From contig WNYE01000067.1 of the NCBI GenBank assembly GCA_021396245.1, positions 124,001-188,000 of the forward strand: a stretch of 64,000 bases of DNA, written 5' to 3'. Source of the stretch: Sporothrix humicola (taxonomy: Eukaryota; Ascomycota; Sordariomycetes; Ophiostomatales; Ophiostomataceae). The notes under the pieces were generated by a model that saw nothing but the letters and a program-made list of their open reading frames with translations, was not told the DNA's origin and ran no database searches. Made by a program: the position numbers and the translations under genes. This document shows, one piece after another, positions 46,586 through 58,378 of the stretch (the stretch's first letter is position 1; each line of letters begins with the position of its first letter).

Positions 46586-48402
46586 ATGGCCGACCCCGTC
46601 CCCATCAAGCCGGTGGCCGTTGAGCCTTCCACCAACGAGCCTACCGTCCTCGAGACCACGCCTGCCGGACTCGCTGGACCGGCGGTCGTGCCTGCCCCCG
46701 CTGACAAGCCCACCATTGCGGCCATGGAAGTCGCGCCCGGCCAGGACGAGCGCACCGGCTGGCGCCTGTATGCCATCCTGGCTTCCCTTTTCGTATGTTT
46801 GCATCTTCCCCCTTTTTTCTGATCCTCGACATATTTCTCAAGCATATTTCTCGAAGCGAGACCACCACTAACAAAAAGCAGCTCTCCCTCTTCATTGCCG
46901 CTCTCGACCAGACCATTGTTGCTACCTGCATCCCGACCATTGCTGCCTCGCTGCACTCAGCCACCGGCTATGTCTGGATCGGCGGTGCCTACCTTTTGGC
47001 GACGGCCGCTGCTGGCCCCATCTGGGCTCGTGGCAGTGATATCTGGGGCCGCAAGCCTGCTCTCCTGGCGGCCATTGTGCTCTTTGCCGTGGCTAGTACC
47101 ATTGCTGCTCTGAGCCGCACCATGCCCGTCATGATCGCCGGACGTGCGCTGCAGGGCGTTGCTGGCGGCGGCGTGTTCCCCCTGGTCACCATTACGATTT
47201 CGGATCTGTTCAGTGTCCGCAGGCGCTCGCTGTACCTCGGCGCCCTGGCCATTGTCTGGGCTGTTGCTGGCTCGTCGGGCCCGCTTCTCGGCGGTGCTCT
47301 GACCGAGCTGGCCAGCTGGCGTTGGTGCTTCTGGATCAACCTGCCCATCTGCGCCATCTCCTTTGTCCTTGTTCTGGTTTTCCTCGACGTGCACAACCCT
47401 CGCACGCCCCTCAAGGACGGTCTGCGCGCTGTCGACTGGCTCGGCACCATCACCATCCTGGCCGTCACGCTGCTCGTGCTGCTGGGCCTCGACTTTGGCG
47501 GCGCCACGTTCCCCTGGACGAGCCCCAAGGTGATTGCCCTCATTGCGGTCGGCGTCGCCATGATCGGCGCCTTTGTCTACACCGAGGCCCGCCTGGCCAC
47601 GTTCCCCATCATGCCCCTCGGCATGTTCAGCCACTGGCACAACATTGCCATTTGCATCATGTCCTTTGGCCACAACATGGTCGCCATTGGCTGCGAGTTC
47701 TACCTACCCCTCTACTTCCAGAGCGCCAAGCAGGCCTCGCCGCTCAAGAGTGGTCTCATGCTCGTGCCCATGACTGCTGCCGAGGCCGCCGTCGACATTC
47801 TGGCCGGCGTCATCATCCACTACACTGGCCGCTACCGCGAGATGATGTGGGTTGGCACCTCGCTCATGGCCCTGGGCACTGGCCTCTTCCTCATCTTCAC
47901 GCCCGACACGCCCATTGGCAGAATCATCGGTATTGAGATTATCGGCGGCGTCGGCACCGCCCTGCTTTTCCAGTCGCCCATGCTTGCCGTCCAGAACACC
48001 GTGCGCCAGTCCGAGACGGCCACGGCCACGGCCACCATGGGCTTCATCCGCAACGTTGCCACGGCTCTCTCTGTCGTGCTCGGCGGTGTCGTCCTGCAGA
48101 ACGGCATGAACAGCGAGCAGCACACCCTGCAGGCTGCTGGCCTTAACGGTACTACGCTGGCCGCCTTTTCGGGTAGCCAGGCCGCTGCCAACGTGGACCT
48201 TGTCGCCGACATTGCCGACCCCGGCCAACGCCGTGCTGTGCAGGACGCCTTCTCCGCCAGCATCAAGAACATCTTCTTGATGTACACGGTCATTGCCAGC
48301 GTCTCGGTTCTTGCCAGTCTTTTCGTGAGACAGCGTAAGCTGCAGACCGAGCACCAGGAGACCAAGACCGGCATCGACAACCTCGAGAAGCGCAAGAAGT
48401 GA
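46586..48402 (+). CDS. MFS transporter, DHA2 (14-TM) family
   Basis: Two exons, 46586-46792 and 46882-48402 (intron 89 nt, GTATGT..CAG), encode 575 residues. The intron sits within TM1: WRLYAILASLF joins LSLFIAALDQTIVATCIPTI, which restores the first membrane helix and the LDxTIV signature of drug:H+ antiporters. Other family marks are WARGSDIWGRKPALL (loop 2-3 motif A), GRALQGVAGGGVFPL (TM4-5), GPLLGGALTELASWRWCFWINLP (TM5, motif C region; shown here as GPLLGG and WRWCFWINLP) and the full run of hydrophobic helices to residue ~555. The cytosolic N-terminus (~60 residues) is rich in Pro and Glu. The substrate is unknown: family members export drugs, toxins or amino acids. Its divergent position suggests co-expression with the carbamoylase/racemase, but that is inference. 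Confidence 0.92.
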
Positions 48403-49071
48403 AGGGAAAGCATACGATGAGATTGTTCAACACTCTCTTGCTTCTACTTTTATTTTTGGCAACTTGAACGAGTTTGTCTTTATTTTGGATCGTCCGGTCA
48501 TTTTCTTCCGGGCCCCTTTTTGATCGATAGGATGTTCTTTCCGACGACTAGGTGCGGAAGCAGTATCTTACGACATATATACGCAAATGGTTCTCAAACA
48601 AGCAGGGTGAGTAAACACACTATTAAGATACTTGCTCGGTTTTTTTCCCTCGACTAACATTATCAGATAGGTTTCACGCCAAAGCAGGTGTGCGAGGAGG
48701 CAACTGTCGAAGCAACATTGTTTTAAAGGCGGGGCCAAGGCTTGGGGCAAGCATAGGACTCAGACACACACACATACAAGCACTTCAACGTGCTCACATA
48801 CTTACCACCAGATTGGATACTATTTATTTCCCCCTTCTCCTAAATCTCCAACTTATTTACTTTCGTATTGACGGACATCGCTCTGTCAACTTTTTGATCT
48901 TTCGGTCCTTGGGCTTCTTGGTCATTTATTTATACTATTCATATTTTTTTTCTATCATCTATCCTACAGCATCGCTTGTTGCTCTCGTGTACTCGTTTCA
49001 TCGTTTTCGTAACCGTGACACTCATTATCGCTCATGCTCTTGGACATGAACATATTTTTGTCTCTTCAAAC
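48403..49071. other. Short intergenic region between convergent genes
   Basis: About 670 bases of 3' UTR sequence for the MFS transporter and the lipase, T-rich. No gene is supported. Confidence 0.6.
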
Positions 49072-51558
49072 TCATGCCGCAGTCGCCTCATCGCTGGCGG
49101 CACCCGCAGCCTCCTCTTCGACGCCTGTCTGAATATCCTTCTCTCCGCTGCCTGCTTCCTGTTTCTTCCAATCGTGAGCAGGATCTTCCCACTTCTCCAC
49201 GTTTTCACAGCCTCGTGGCACACGGCACGAGTCACGCACAGTGCATGTTTTCCAAAGCACTTCGCGTACCTCACTAAACACCTCGTCCACAGCATCCATG
49301 GCCCAGATGACGTCGAGATGCTCGTACTCTGGGATCACCTTGGCATGCACGACACGCACATGGGGTTCACGTATGCTGCGCTGCATCCCACTGCTTGTGC
49401 TCCGGCTGCCTTGGCCCCGATCAAGAGCTGCAAAGACTGGGCGTGGCAGGAGTCGCTTCAGCAGCCGGTGGCCGTCCACAAGATCGTCACGGCCGCACAC
49501 CCAAAGTGCAAACGGCGGGGCCCTCTCATCATACCAGGCTGTGGAGCCGGGCAGACGGTTTGCAACAGCGTCTTCGTTGTCTTCTTCGTCTGCCTCGACC
49601 GCACTCGAATCGTTTGCGTCGTTTGCTTCGTTTGTGTCATCATTTGTCCCTCTTGTCTCGTGAGCGTCTGCCTCGGCTTCCTCGCGGCGCCACTCCTCCT
49701 TTGTCGCCAGGATGCACTTGTGCCGTGCAAAGCCCTCGCGGCCAAGCCACCACCGCATCGACTCAGCACTAACATAGACAGGCGCAAACTGGAACATGCG
49801 GTTGCGAAGGCCACGATCCCAGCGCGCATCGCTCCACTCAAACAGAAACGAGAACACGCGGTAGCCCAGCCAGCCGTAGAGCGTGCCAGGCAGCATTGGG
49901 TGCACCTGCATCATGAGCGGGATGAACGAGTGTATGCCAAACATTATGCGGAACATGGCCGGCGAGATGACACGCATGAACTTGAAGTACATCTTGCCAA
50001 TGAGGCGGCCTGCATAAGCTGCAGGTGCCAGCGCACAGAACACCGTCAGTGCCTCACCCAATGCTGGCCGCTGTTCTTTGGCGAGTGCCACAAGCGCCTC
50101 GGTCGTGCCCTGTGAGTGGCACACAAGCCCCAAGCGCGCAAAGCGTGTTTCACGCAGCACGCGCGAAGCGAGGGCAGGGAGATCAAAGACACCCATCTGG
50201 CGGATGTTCCAGCACCACATGCGCGGGTCCGACGGATGCAGCACGGCATGGCGTGGCTTGAAACCGCACCGGTTGTTGCCGAGCCACACGTCGTAGCCTG
50301 ACTTGCACAGATAAAATGCCAACGAGTCGTCGTCGCTAACGCAGTATGCGCCGGCACTCTGCAGCAGGCCGTGAACGAGAAGAACAGGGAACTTGGGCTT
50401 CTTTTGCCTTGGTTCGTTCAGCATGTCCCTCTCGATCTTGGCACGCTCGTCTGGCATCGTCTCGTCAAACAGCAATCCCGGCCCGCGGTGCTTGCGGGCT
50501 TCAGCCGATTTTGGTGCCTCTTCATTCGGATCAATAACGTGCCACAGGTCGATAATGAAGCCATCTTCGGTCTGCACCTCAAATGCTTCAACATCGAGAC
50601 CCACGCGGCGTGCATAATGGGCAACATCGGGCACAAGCGGATCCGACCCACCGGCTGTGGGAGTGTATGTGACGTCACCGACACCAGCACCCGCCGGGTC
50701 CTCGCTGCTATCGCGCCGCTGCCGCCGCCAGTTGCGGTCCATATCACGGCGCAATTGCTTGCGGCGCTTCTCTTCGGCATACAGCGGCCGGTTTGCGTCT
50801 GGGTCACGCAGCGTCAAGTGGCATGTCATGCGTCGAAAGGCGCCCGGGATGCTCGTAAACAATGAGCCTAGAACGATGACGCCCAGAAATGATAAGCTGA
50901 GGCAAAATGATGACACGCGGAAGGTCGCGCTCTGCAAGTTGCGCAGAATCGACGGTGGTCCGTAAAGTGGTAACGGTGGGAAGAGGGGATTCGTGTGTGA
51001 TGGTGGCATAGCACGTTGCAAAGTGCCTTCGGCGGACCGCTGCATGGGCTGTGAGACAAGCTTCTTGGCTCTCTTTGCCTTCTTTTGTCGCTCCTTCGTG
51101 CCGATATCAAGCAGCTTCTCCGACGACAAAGATGGACCCGGTTCATCTTTTGCTTGTTTTGGCGAGCCTGCCTCGTCTGTCTTTGCTGTGTTGTAGGCGG
51201 CCTTCTCGTCCAGAGCCTCTGCGCTGCCTTGCAGCTCGTCTTTCAGGATGTTGAGTTTATGGGCCTCGGATAATGGCACGGGTGGCAGTCGGTTGCCTGC
51301 AGTTGTCACAATAACGGGATCTTGCGGTGTGACGAAGCGGGCCTCGACGGCCATATCTCTTGGCTGCCCTGGAGGCTCATTCTCGGGCTTTTGCAGAGAC
51401 AACTTCTCAGACTGTTTCACAAACTCGACGGCCGTCTGGGCAAGTGTCTCGTCGGATAACAACGGGCTGTGTGCATCGTAGGTGTCGTCGTTTTCATCGC
51501 CATATTGAGGTTGTTTGGACGATCGATCGCCTTCTGGTTGCTGTATGCTCGAGGCCAT
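49072..51558 (-). CDS. Steryl ester / triacylglycerol lipase (Yeh/Tgl1-like)
   Basis: A single exon encodes 828 residues. The first ~210 residues are disordered and polar. One transmembrane or membrane-hairpin segment lies at ~214-236 (FCLSLSFLGVIVLGSLF), as in the yeast Yeh1/Yeh2/Tgl1 lipases that act on lipid droplets or the plasma membrane. The alpha/beta-hydrolase part begins at VQTEDGFIIDLWHV (~330) with the family's PVLLVHGLLQSAGAY and NNRCGFKPRH. The nucleophile elbow is CHSQG, with S482; the probable acid is in VCGRDDLVDGHRL and the histidine in YEHLDVIWAMDAVDEV. The elbow normally reads GxSxG, so glycine is replaced by cysteine. An acidic, Asp/Asn-rich insert (~635-675) splits the C-terminal half. 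It probably hydrolyses steryl esters or triacylglycerols. It is divergent from PEX6. Confidence 0.88.
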   Translation of the reverse strand: MASSIQQPEGDRSSKQPQYGDENDDTYDAHSPLLSDETLAQTAVEFVKQSEKLSLQKPENEPPGQPRDMAVEARFVTPQDPVIVTTAGNRLPPVPLSEAHKLNILKDELQGSAEALDEKAAYNTAKTDEAGSPKQAKDEPGPSLSSEKLLDIGTKERQKKAKRAKKLVSQPMQRSAEGTLQRAMPPSHTNPLFPPLPLYGPPSILRNLQSATFRVSSFCLSLSFLGVIVLGSLFTSIPGAFRRMTCHLTLRDPDANRPLYAEEKRRKQLRRDMDRNWRRQRRDSSEDPAGAGVGDVTYTPTAGGSDPLVPDVAHYARRVGLDVEAFEVQTEDGFIIDLWHVIDPNEEAPKSAEARKHRGPGLLFDETMPDERAKIERDMLNEPRQKKPKFPVLLVHGLLQSAGAYCVSDDDSLAFYLCKSGYDVWLGNNRCGFKPRHAVLHPSDPRMWCWNIRQMGVFDLPALASRVLRETRFARLGLVCHSQGTTEALVALAKEQRPALGEALTVFCALAPAAYAGRLIGKMYFKFMRVISPAMFRIMFGIHSFIPLMMQVHPMLPGTLYGWLGYRVFSFLFEWSDARWDRGLRNRMFQFAPVYVSAESMRWWLGREGFARHKCILATKEEWRREEAEADAHETRGTNDDTNEANDANDSSAVEADEEDNEDAVANRLPGSTAWYDERAPPFALWVCGRDDLVDGHRLLKRLLPRPVFAALDRGQGSRSTSSGMQRSIREPHVRVVHAKVIPEYEHLDVIWAMDAVDEVFSEVREVLWKTCTVRDSCRVPRGCENVEKWEDPAHDWKKQEAGSGEKDIQTGVEEEAAGAASDEATAA

Positions 51559-52983
51559 GGTAAAAATTGTGCCGGATAGGAAGGACTCAGATCGATATGG
51601 GCGTTTGGATGGAATAAGCTCGAGGTTTCGGTATAGAGACGCTGCGTTGACGCTGCATCAGATCGATATAGAAAGTGGTGATGGGCCGTGATTGTCAACA
51701 ATGAGGCGACATATATCGATATCCAATGACCAAACCTGGGGGAATATATCCAAGTTTGATTATCCAAAATTCGCAGGAAAGAAAAACCAAAAGAGTGAAA
51801 ATGCAGAAACAAAGTTTGAATAAAAAAAGAAGGTGGAGTAATGAAGAAAAATAAAAAGAGAAGAGAAGCTCGAGAAGATAAAAAAAGAAAACAAGACGTC
51901 AGATTCCAGATTCCTCCACAGCGATCCCGCCACGCGCCAACTAGCACGGGCCTTTGACAGGAAAGCTTGTCGATGACAATCAGGACGGCGGACTAATATG
52001 CAGAAAACATGGAACGCCGTCTTGTTTTTTGGTGGAAGAACCAGACCGGACGAAGTGGCTGAAAATGTCTAAACTTGATTGATGTTGACGGAAACGGCCT
52101 CTGACAACTGGGCAAATCAGCGCAGGAGCGAGCCAACGGTCAGGAGAAGCAGGTTGCCACGTTCAGAGAAAGAAAGGGCAGGAACGACTGGCGTTGCGTC
52201 ATAATTAACGGCCAATCGAGTCCGGCGCCGCGAGGATATTTACAGCGTAATACAGGCAGTTCATAGGCCAATGGCCGCTGGAGACACCGCAAAAAGCGGT
52301 GGAGGAGTTCTGTGGAGCGCTGTGGAGCGCTGTATGCGAGTCCCAACTTTTCGCTGTCTTCTCGCTGGCTCGCATGTGATCTGCTCCAGTTTTAGTAGAC
52401 TTTAGCATGATTGGCTGGCTTTTCTTCAGTCCCAGTTGTGCAGTGTGACATCCCCAATACGACCACGTGACCTCCATGCGTACCCCGAATTCGTGCAATA
52501 ATACCCCAGAGGAAGAGGGAAGGCGCGACGAACCGAGGCCAAATGAAAGTGCCGCTAATAAGCTCCGCTGCAAGAGAAAGCTCTGGGGCAAGAAGCACAG
52601 AGACACAGGGGGAAACAACGACCGAGGAGAGGTTCTGCAGGCGCTAGTTCGGTCTCGCTGTTCCCAAGCCATTTCGCGACCAGTCGGTCCTTCCCTCCCC
52701 AGATCAGCATCTCCCATCTCGCATCACATCGCATCACGACGTGACTGGCATACTGCATCGACTCTGCCATTCGCGTCAGAAAGCGAGCCTGCGAGCCATT
52801 GACCCAATTTCCCGACGCCCGGCCCAAACAGCGCCGCAAGCTTTGTACAGCGGGGGCCGACACGGCATAAAACCCAACCTCATCTCGGCTCGACAGACCC
52901 ATCTCACACAGCGGAGCAAGAATAACAAAAAAGAAACAAAGCACATCTCCTCACACCTCCTTTTTCCTCACTTACGCCTCGCC
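51559..52983. other. Divergent intergenic region, lipase to PEX6
   Basis: 1.4 kb with both promoters. The lipase leader has two copies of CAGATCGATAT (51590-51600 and 51659-51669). The PEX6 side carries two CCGAGG motifs (separate entry), a CACGTG at 52464-52469 and a tandem CTGTGGAGCG near 52311-52330. No gene is supported. Confidence 0.55.
52533..52627. promoter_or_regulatory. Two CCGAGG (CCTCGG) motifs upstream of PEX6
   Basis: CCGAGG is at 52533-52538 and 52622-52627, about 450 and 360 bp before the PEX6 start. CCTCGG is the core bound by FarA/FarB, the fatty-acid-responsive activators of peroxisomal genes in filamentous fungi. Two copies in 95 bp next to a peroxin gene is suggestive; short motifs like this also arise by chance. 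Confidence 0.4.
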
Positions 52984-55900
52984 ATGGCTGCAATGGCTCC
53001 CCCGCCGCAAGACGTGGCCTCGCGGCCCCTCAGACGCCGTCGTCGCCGGAGACGGCGGCTCGACAAGCCGCCCGTCAACGCGCGCCTTGTCCTAGACGAC
53101 CACGTCCGAGGCGATATCGGCATTCTGTCCGAGGATCTCTTTGCCGACCTCTTCCCGCACCTGTACCAGCAGGAGCAGCAGCAGAAAGACGGTAGGCTAC
53201 AATATCATCTGGTTCCAGCCAATTTCCCCCTTCAATTCCTAATTGTCTCTGTTATTTCTAGGTGCAAATGGCTTCGGTGCAGCTCTCGCCCGTGCAACTC
53301 CCACTTCGACTGCCGCCGCCTCCTCCATCGCCGAGCCCGACGTCTACCACGTGGCCATGGCCCCCTGGGCACCCAGTGCGTCCCCCGAATCCACCGACTG
53401 GACCATTGTGCCTGTCGCCAAGTCCTCGGCTCTCGCTCCATCGACTGTCCAGTTTTCGCCGTCATCGCTGGCTCTGCAGAATTTCGCCGCCATCCTGCAA
53501 CAGGTTGCACCGTCCAAATTCTCAGGCCACAGCCGCCGTGGCATCGAGATCCTGCTGCTCGACGTCGAGGCCGTGTCTCTGGATACCGTCTTTGTGAGCC
53601 TCGAGGGCGATCTCGGCAAACGGCTTGAGGCTGGCGAAGGCACATTCTTCCGCGAGCATCCAGCTGCGTCTGCTTTGCAGGCTGCTAAGAACAAGACAAA
53701 GGGTGCCAACGGCGAGCAGGTGTCTGGCGAAGACCGTCTGACGTCTGCCCTCCGTGTAGCCCTCGGCACTTTGCAAGTTGTCCACTCGGGCGATCTGTTC
53801 CCCTTGCCTCTGCCGCCTCATCCCATCACTCACGTTCCGCCAAACCCGGGCAAGGTCACGTTCTGTGAGCCTGTCGCTCAGGGCGTGCTGTCGCCGAGCA
53901 CACGTATCATCGTGTCGCGCGGCCGTCTGCACTCCAAGAGCGGCCGCAACCGTGGTGCAGATCTGGCTCCCATCCCTGCTCGTCGCAAGCTCAATGGTGT
54001 TTCCGAAGATGAGGGCGACGACACGGCCAACGACCAGTTCTTTTCGGCTGCGGAGGAGCGCACGCGCACAGAGACCGAGACCGACGCGCCTACCGAAGAC
54101 TCCGAGGTCACCGAGTCTGAAGCCGACATGTCGCCCGTCGACCAGGACGACGACTTGGAGGATGATGACGGCGGCGAGATCTCTGACGACTCCATGGACG
54201 AGATGATCTCGCTACAAGCGCCAACTTTGCCAGCCACACTCGCCAGCGGTGTGTCCACTCTGCAGCCTGGCTCACCCATGACGATTGGCCGTGGACGGAG
54301 AACAAACGGCATTGCCACGCCTGGCTCTGTCTTTTCTAGCTTCACTGCCACAACCGCCCGCCAAGACCGGCCCCGCGGCCGCTTGTTTAAGGCCCAGGGC
54401 TTGACAGCGCCCATCCCGCCCGAAATCCTACACCCGAAGCCTGGTGCTGATGACGACGACGAGGCCCGCGTGTATGTGGATGTTAACAACCTGACACGGA
54501 TCGGCTGTTTCTCGGGTGACTGGGTGCGTCTTGAGGAGGCCGAGGAGCCGCCCGTCAACGGTTTTGGCCGCTTTGCGCTGGGCAGCTTCGGCGAGCCTGT
54601 CGGTGACGAGCCAGACTGGCGGCCTCTGCGTGTCTTTGGTCTGCCCGAGGGCTACTCGCAGCGCCCGGTGACGCGCATCCCCAGCGCTAAGCACGAGGCT
54701 GGTGGCCGTCGCCTGTCCTTTTTCGAGTCGCAGATCCAGCGCCCCTCGAGTCCCGTCGCCTACCTGTCGCCCATTCTTCTCGCCAACATGCAGAGCACGC
54801 CCTATCTGCGGCTGTCGCCGCTGCGTGGCAGCCAGCACCCTCCCTCGTCTTCGCTCGCCCGCCACGGAGCCCACGGCCGGTCCTCGAAGATGGGTGCCGC
54901 TTCCCAACCGCCGTTTGCGCAAAAGGTCATTATCCAGCAGGTGCGCACGCCCGTGCCCATTGAAAAGTCTGTCCAGACGGCAGTCGTGGCTGGCCTCAAG
55001 TGGCACTTTGAGAAGAAGCTGCGCGTTGTCAAGACGGGCGACTACATTGCCATTCCCATCGATGCCCAGCTGGGCCGCACCATGAACGACATGCTTTTGA
55101 CCAGCGAAAACGCCGCCGTCACCGACATTCTGTCCCTGACAGGCGGTATCAAGGAGCCTTCTAACGCCGCCAACGGCAGCAACGGCACGTCTAGTAACAA
55201 CAGCCACGCAGCAGCTTCGTCTAACGCGCAAGCGTCGAATGCAGGTGCCGGTGCCGGCAGCAAGCCCACCCTCAAGGCCGATGAGGTGGCCTGGTTCAAG
55301 GTGACCCACGTCCAGCCCCAACCCCAGCCTCCTCAGCAGAAGAGCCACTACCTCGGCGAAGACGACCAGGAGGAGGAGAGCGTCTGGGGCACAACGGTGG
55401 CATGTGTAGATATCTCGACGGCGCATCTCGAGCAATCAGGCACGACGACATCGCGCATCCCGGGCACCAAGGACAGCAACTGGCCGTACTATCTTGGTCT
55501 CCGCGAGCCTCCCCGGCGTTACGGCGATCGCGCGGCGCCCGCTGTGGTCGAGCCCGACCGGAAGCAGGTCTCGCCTCTGCGGAAACAGCTGCGCGATCTC
55601 GTGGCTGCTGCCACCAGCAAGCGTGCCATCCACCTCAACATGCCCCCTGTCGCCATCCTGCTCGTGTCCACGCAGCGCCATATCGGCAAGGCTACTGTGG
55701 CCGTCAACGCCTGCTCAGACATGGGTCTGCACACATTCACTGTCGACGCCTACGACATTGTCAATGAGGCAAGCGCTGGTGGCGGTGACGCCAAGACGGA
55801 GGGTGTGCTCAAGGGCCGTGCGGGCCTGGCAATGAGCTGTGGCCCCGAGTGCACAGCACTGCTTATCCGCCACATGGAAGCTCTGACGGCGGACCGCATG

Positions 55901-57791
55901 GTCTCGTCGATGAAGGAGATTCTCGAGGACGCCCGCGTGCTGATCGCCACGACTACAGAAGCCGACAAGATCCCGGATGGCGTGCGCAGCCTGTTCACAC
56001 ACGAGATGGAGATGCACGCACCCGACGAGACGGAGCGCCAGAGCATCCTTCGCAACATTGTCAACGACCGCGCCCTCGTTCTCGACCCGGAGGTCGATCT
56101 CGGAAGCGTGGCCCTCAAGACAGCCGCGCTTGTCGCCGGTGATCTTGTGGACGTGGTTGAGCGCGCACTTGTGTGCCGCCAGTCGCGCCTGGAGAAGCTT
56201 GTCGTCGACCAATCAACACCTCTCCCGTCAGCATCGTCCACCGACCCCTCGGATGTGGGCCCCGATCCCGAGCAGCAGCTGAACAGCAAGGTTCTCACGC
56301 TTCGCGACGTTCAAGTGGCCGGCGGTGCGGCAGTGCGCGGCCTGACCAAGGCCGACTTTGATGCCGCCGTCGATGCTGCGCGCAAGAACTTTGCCGACGC
56401 CATCGGTGCGCCCAAGATTCCCAACGTCACCTGGAACGACGTCGGTGGTCTCGACAACGTCAAGGATGTCGTTATGGAGACGATTCAGCTGCCTCTCGAG
56501 CGTCCCGAGCTGTTCGCCAAGGGAATGAAGAAGCGGTCTGGTATTCTGTTCTACGGCCCGCCCGGTACCGGCAAGACGCTGCTGGCCAAGGCCATTGCCA
56601 CCGAGTACAGCCTCAATTTCTTCAGTGTCAAGGGTCCCGAGCTGCTCAACATGTACATTGGTGAATCCGAAGCCAATGTGCGCCGCGTGTTCCAGCGCGC
56701 CCGCGATGCACGGCCCTGCGTCGTCTTCTTTGACGAGTTGGATTCCGTGGCACCTAAGCGTGGCAACCAGGGCGACAGTGGCGGTGTCATGGACCGTATT
56801 GTGTCCCAGCTGCTCGCTGAGCTCGACGGCATGTCGGGCGGCGGTGACGACGAAGACGAGGGTTCGGGTGCTGGTTCTGGCGGTGTTTTCGTCATTGGCG
56901 CCACGAACCGGCCGGATCTGCTCGACCAGGCCCTGCTGCGCCCCGGCCGCTTCGACACAATGCTGTACCTGGGTGTCTCCGACACGCACGACAAGCAGCT
57001 CCGTATTTTGGAGGCCCTGACCAGAAAGTAAGTTTTGACGACACTGATATGATCTACACGCGTTTTTTTTTTTTTTTTGGCAGTATTAAATACTAACATT
57101 TTGTTCTAGATTCACACTTCACCCTTCGGTGTCGCTTCGTTCCATCGCCCAGCAGCTGCCTTTCACCTACACGGGTGCCGATTTCTATGCCCTGTGCAGT
57201 GACGCCATGCTCAAGGCAGTTACACGCCAGGCATCGGCCGTTGATGCCAAGATCGCCGCCATGACCAGCAGCGGCAAGAAGCCCATGTCGACGGCGTACT
57301 ACTTTGACCACTACGCAACACCCGAGGACGTGGCCGTGCTTGTGACGGAGCAGGACTTTTTGGACGCCAACCGCGAGCTCGTGCCGAGTATCAGCGCTGG
57401 CGAGCTGGCGCACTACGAACGGGTGCGTGCCACGTTTGAGGGCAAGAAGAAGGAGGACAAGGAGAAGGAACAGCAGCAGCAGAAGTCGTCATCTGCTCAA
57501 CAGACGCCAGCAGGCTTCCCGGCCCCCTCGTCTGCATCTGCCTCAGGATCGGCCCCTGCCTCGCACTCGGCCAAACACGCCCGCAAGGGTAAGGGCAAGG
57601 GCAAGGCGCCATCTCTCCGCTTCAGCGACGTCGAAGAAGAGGACGAGGACAATACGGGCGGCGACAACGGCAGTGACGACGATACCGGCAGCGTCATTCT
57701 CAACGGTCGCCCCAGCAAGGGCAAGGGCAAGGCTAGTGCGGCGTCCTTCCAGGACCAGAAGGCCAGCGACGATGAAGACTTGTACAATTAG
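52984..57791 (+). CDS. PEX6: Peroxisomal AAA-ATPase PEX6
   Basis: Three exons, 52984-53191, 53262-57027 and 57110-57791 (introns 70 and 82 nt; intron 2 has a perfect TACTAAC branch site at 57091), encode 1551 residues. PEX6 pairs with PEX1 to pull the ubiquitinated import receptor PEX5 from the peroxisomal membrane. The N-terminal part has an Arg run (RRRRRRRRR) and acidic, disordered inserts. The D1 ATPase (from ~860) has a degenerate P-loop (LLVSTQRHIGKA). D2 is intact: WNDVGGLDNVKDVV, FYGPPGTGKTLLAKAIA (Walker A, ~1166), VVFFDELDS (Walker B, ~1223), and ATNRPDLLDQALLRPGRFD. This D1-weak, D2-active pattern is the PEX6 signature. The third exon adds the last helical subdomain (TGADFYALCSDA) and a Lys/Ser/Glu-rich tail. 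Confidence 0.95.
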
Positions 57792-58378
57792 GACTGTACA
57801 ACTAGCACAGGAACGGGTTTGTTGAGAAGTATTGGGAAGGGTGTTGATGCATTGTGTCTTTTCTTGTATATTTTCATTTTTTGTTTGTACCATCCCCAGC
57901 ATATATTGTCTTGTAGAAGTATTCAAAAAACACTGTCCGAGATGGATTAGGATCATCAAAATAGGAGAAATTTGGTTTTCTACACATACATAGAGTCATT
58001 TGAGGTTTAGCCAGGATGCTCTTAAAAACAAACCTTCGTTAATTTTTTTTGGTTTTTATTATGTGTGTTTGTTAAAATAATATGTAAAATGAATTAATGC
58101 ATAACAATTATCCTATTAATTTAATGTTTTCACAACAAGTGAGCAATCTTGACTAACTAGCATTTTCTATAATTTAGAAACAATACACACACAGTTGAGA
58201 AAAAGTGTTATATATTTATGGATGATAGGCAATGCGTTTTGTACGAAGGGACGTCATACTATAAGAACTTGTTGTGTTTTGCTACAGAACCCGACTCTTA
58301 CTCCAATTATTTTGCCGTCTCCAACCCCCCTTTAAGAATCCTAATTACGAACCGGACCGCCACAAGCACAAAGCGCAT
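57792..58378. other. PEX6 3' flank, AT-rich toward the tRNA
   Basis: About 590 bases. From 58030 to 58230 the sequence is mostly A and T, well below the base composition of the surrounding genes. It may be a relic insertion or simply spacer; I see no terminal repeats or coding remains. Confidence 0.5.
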
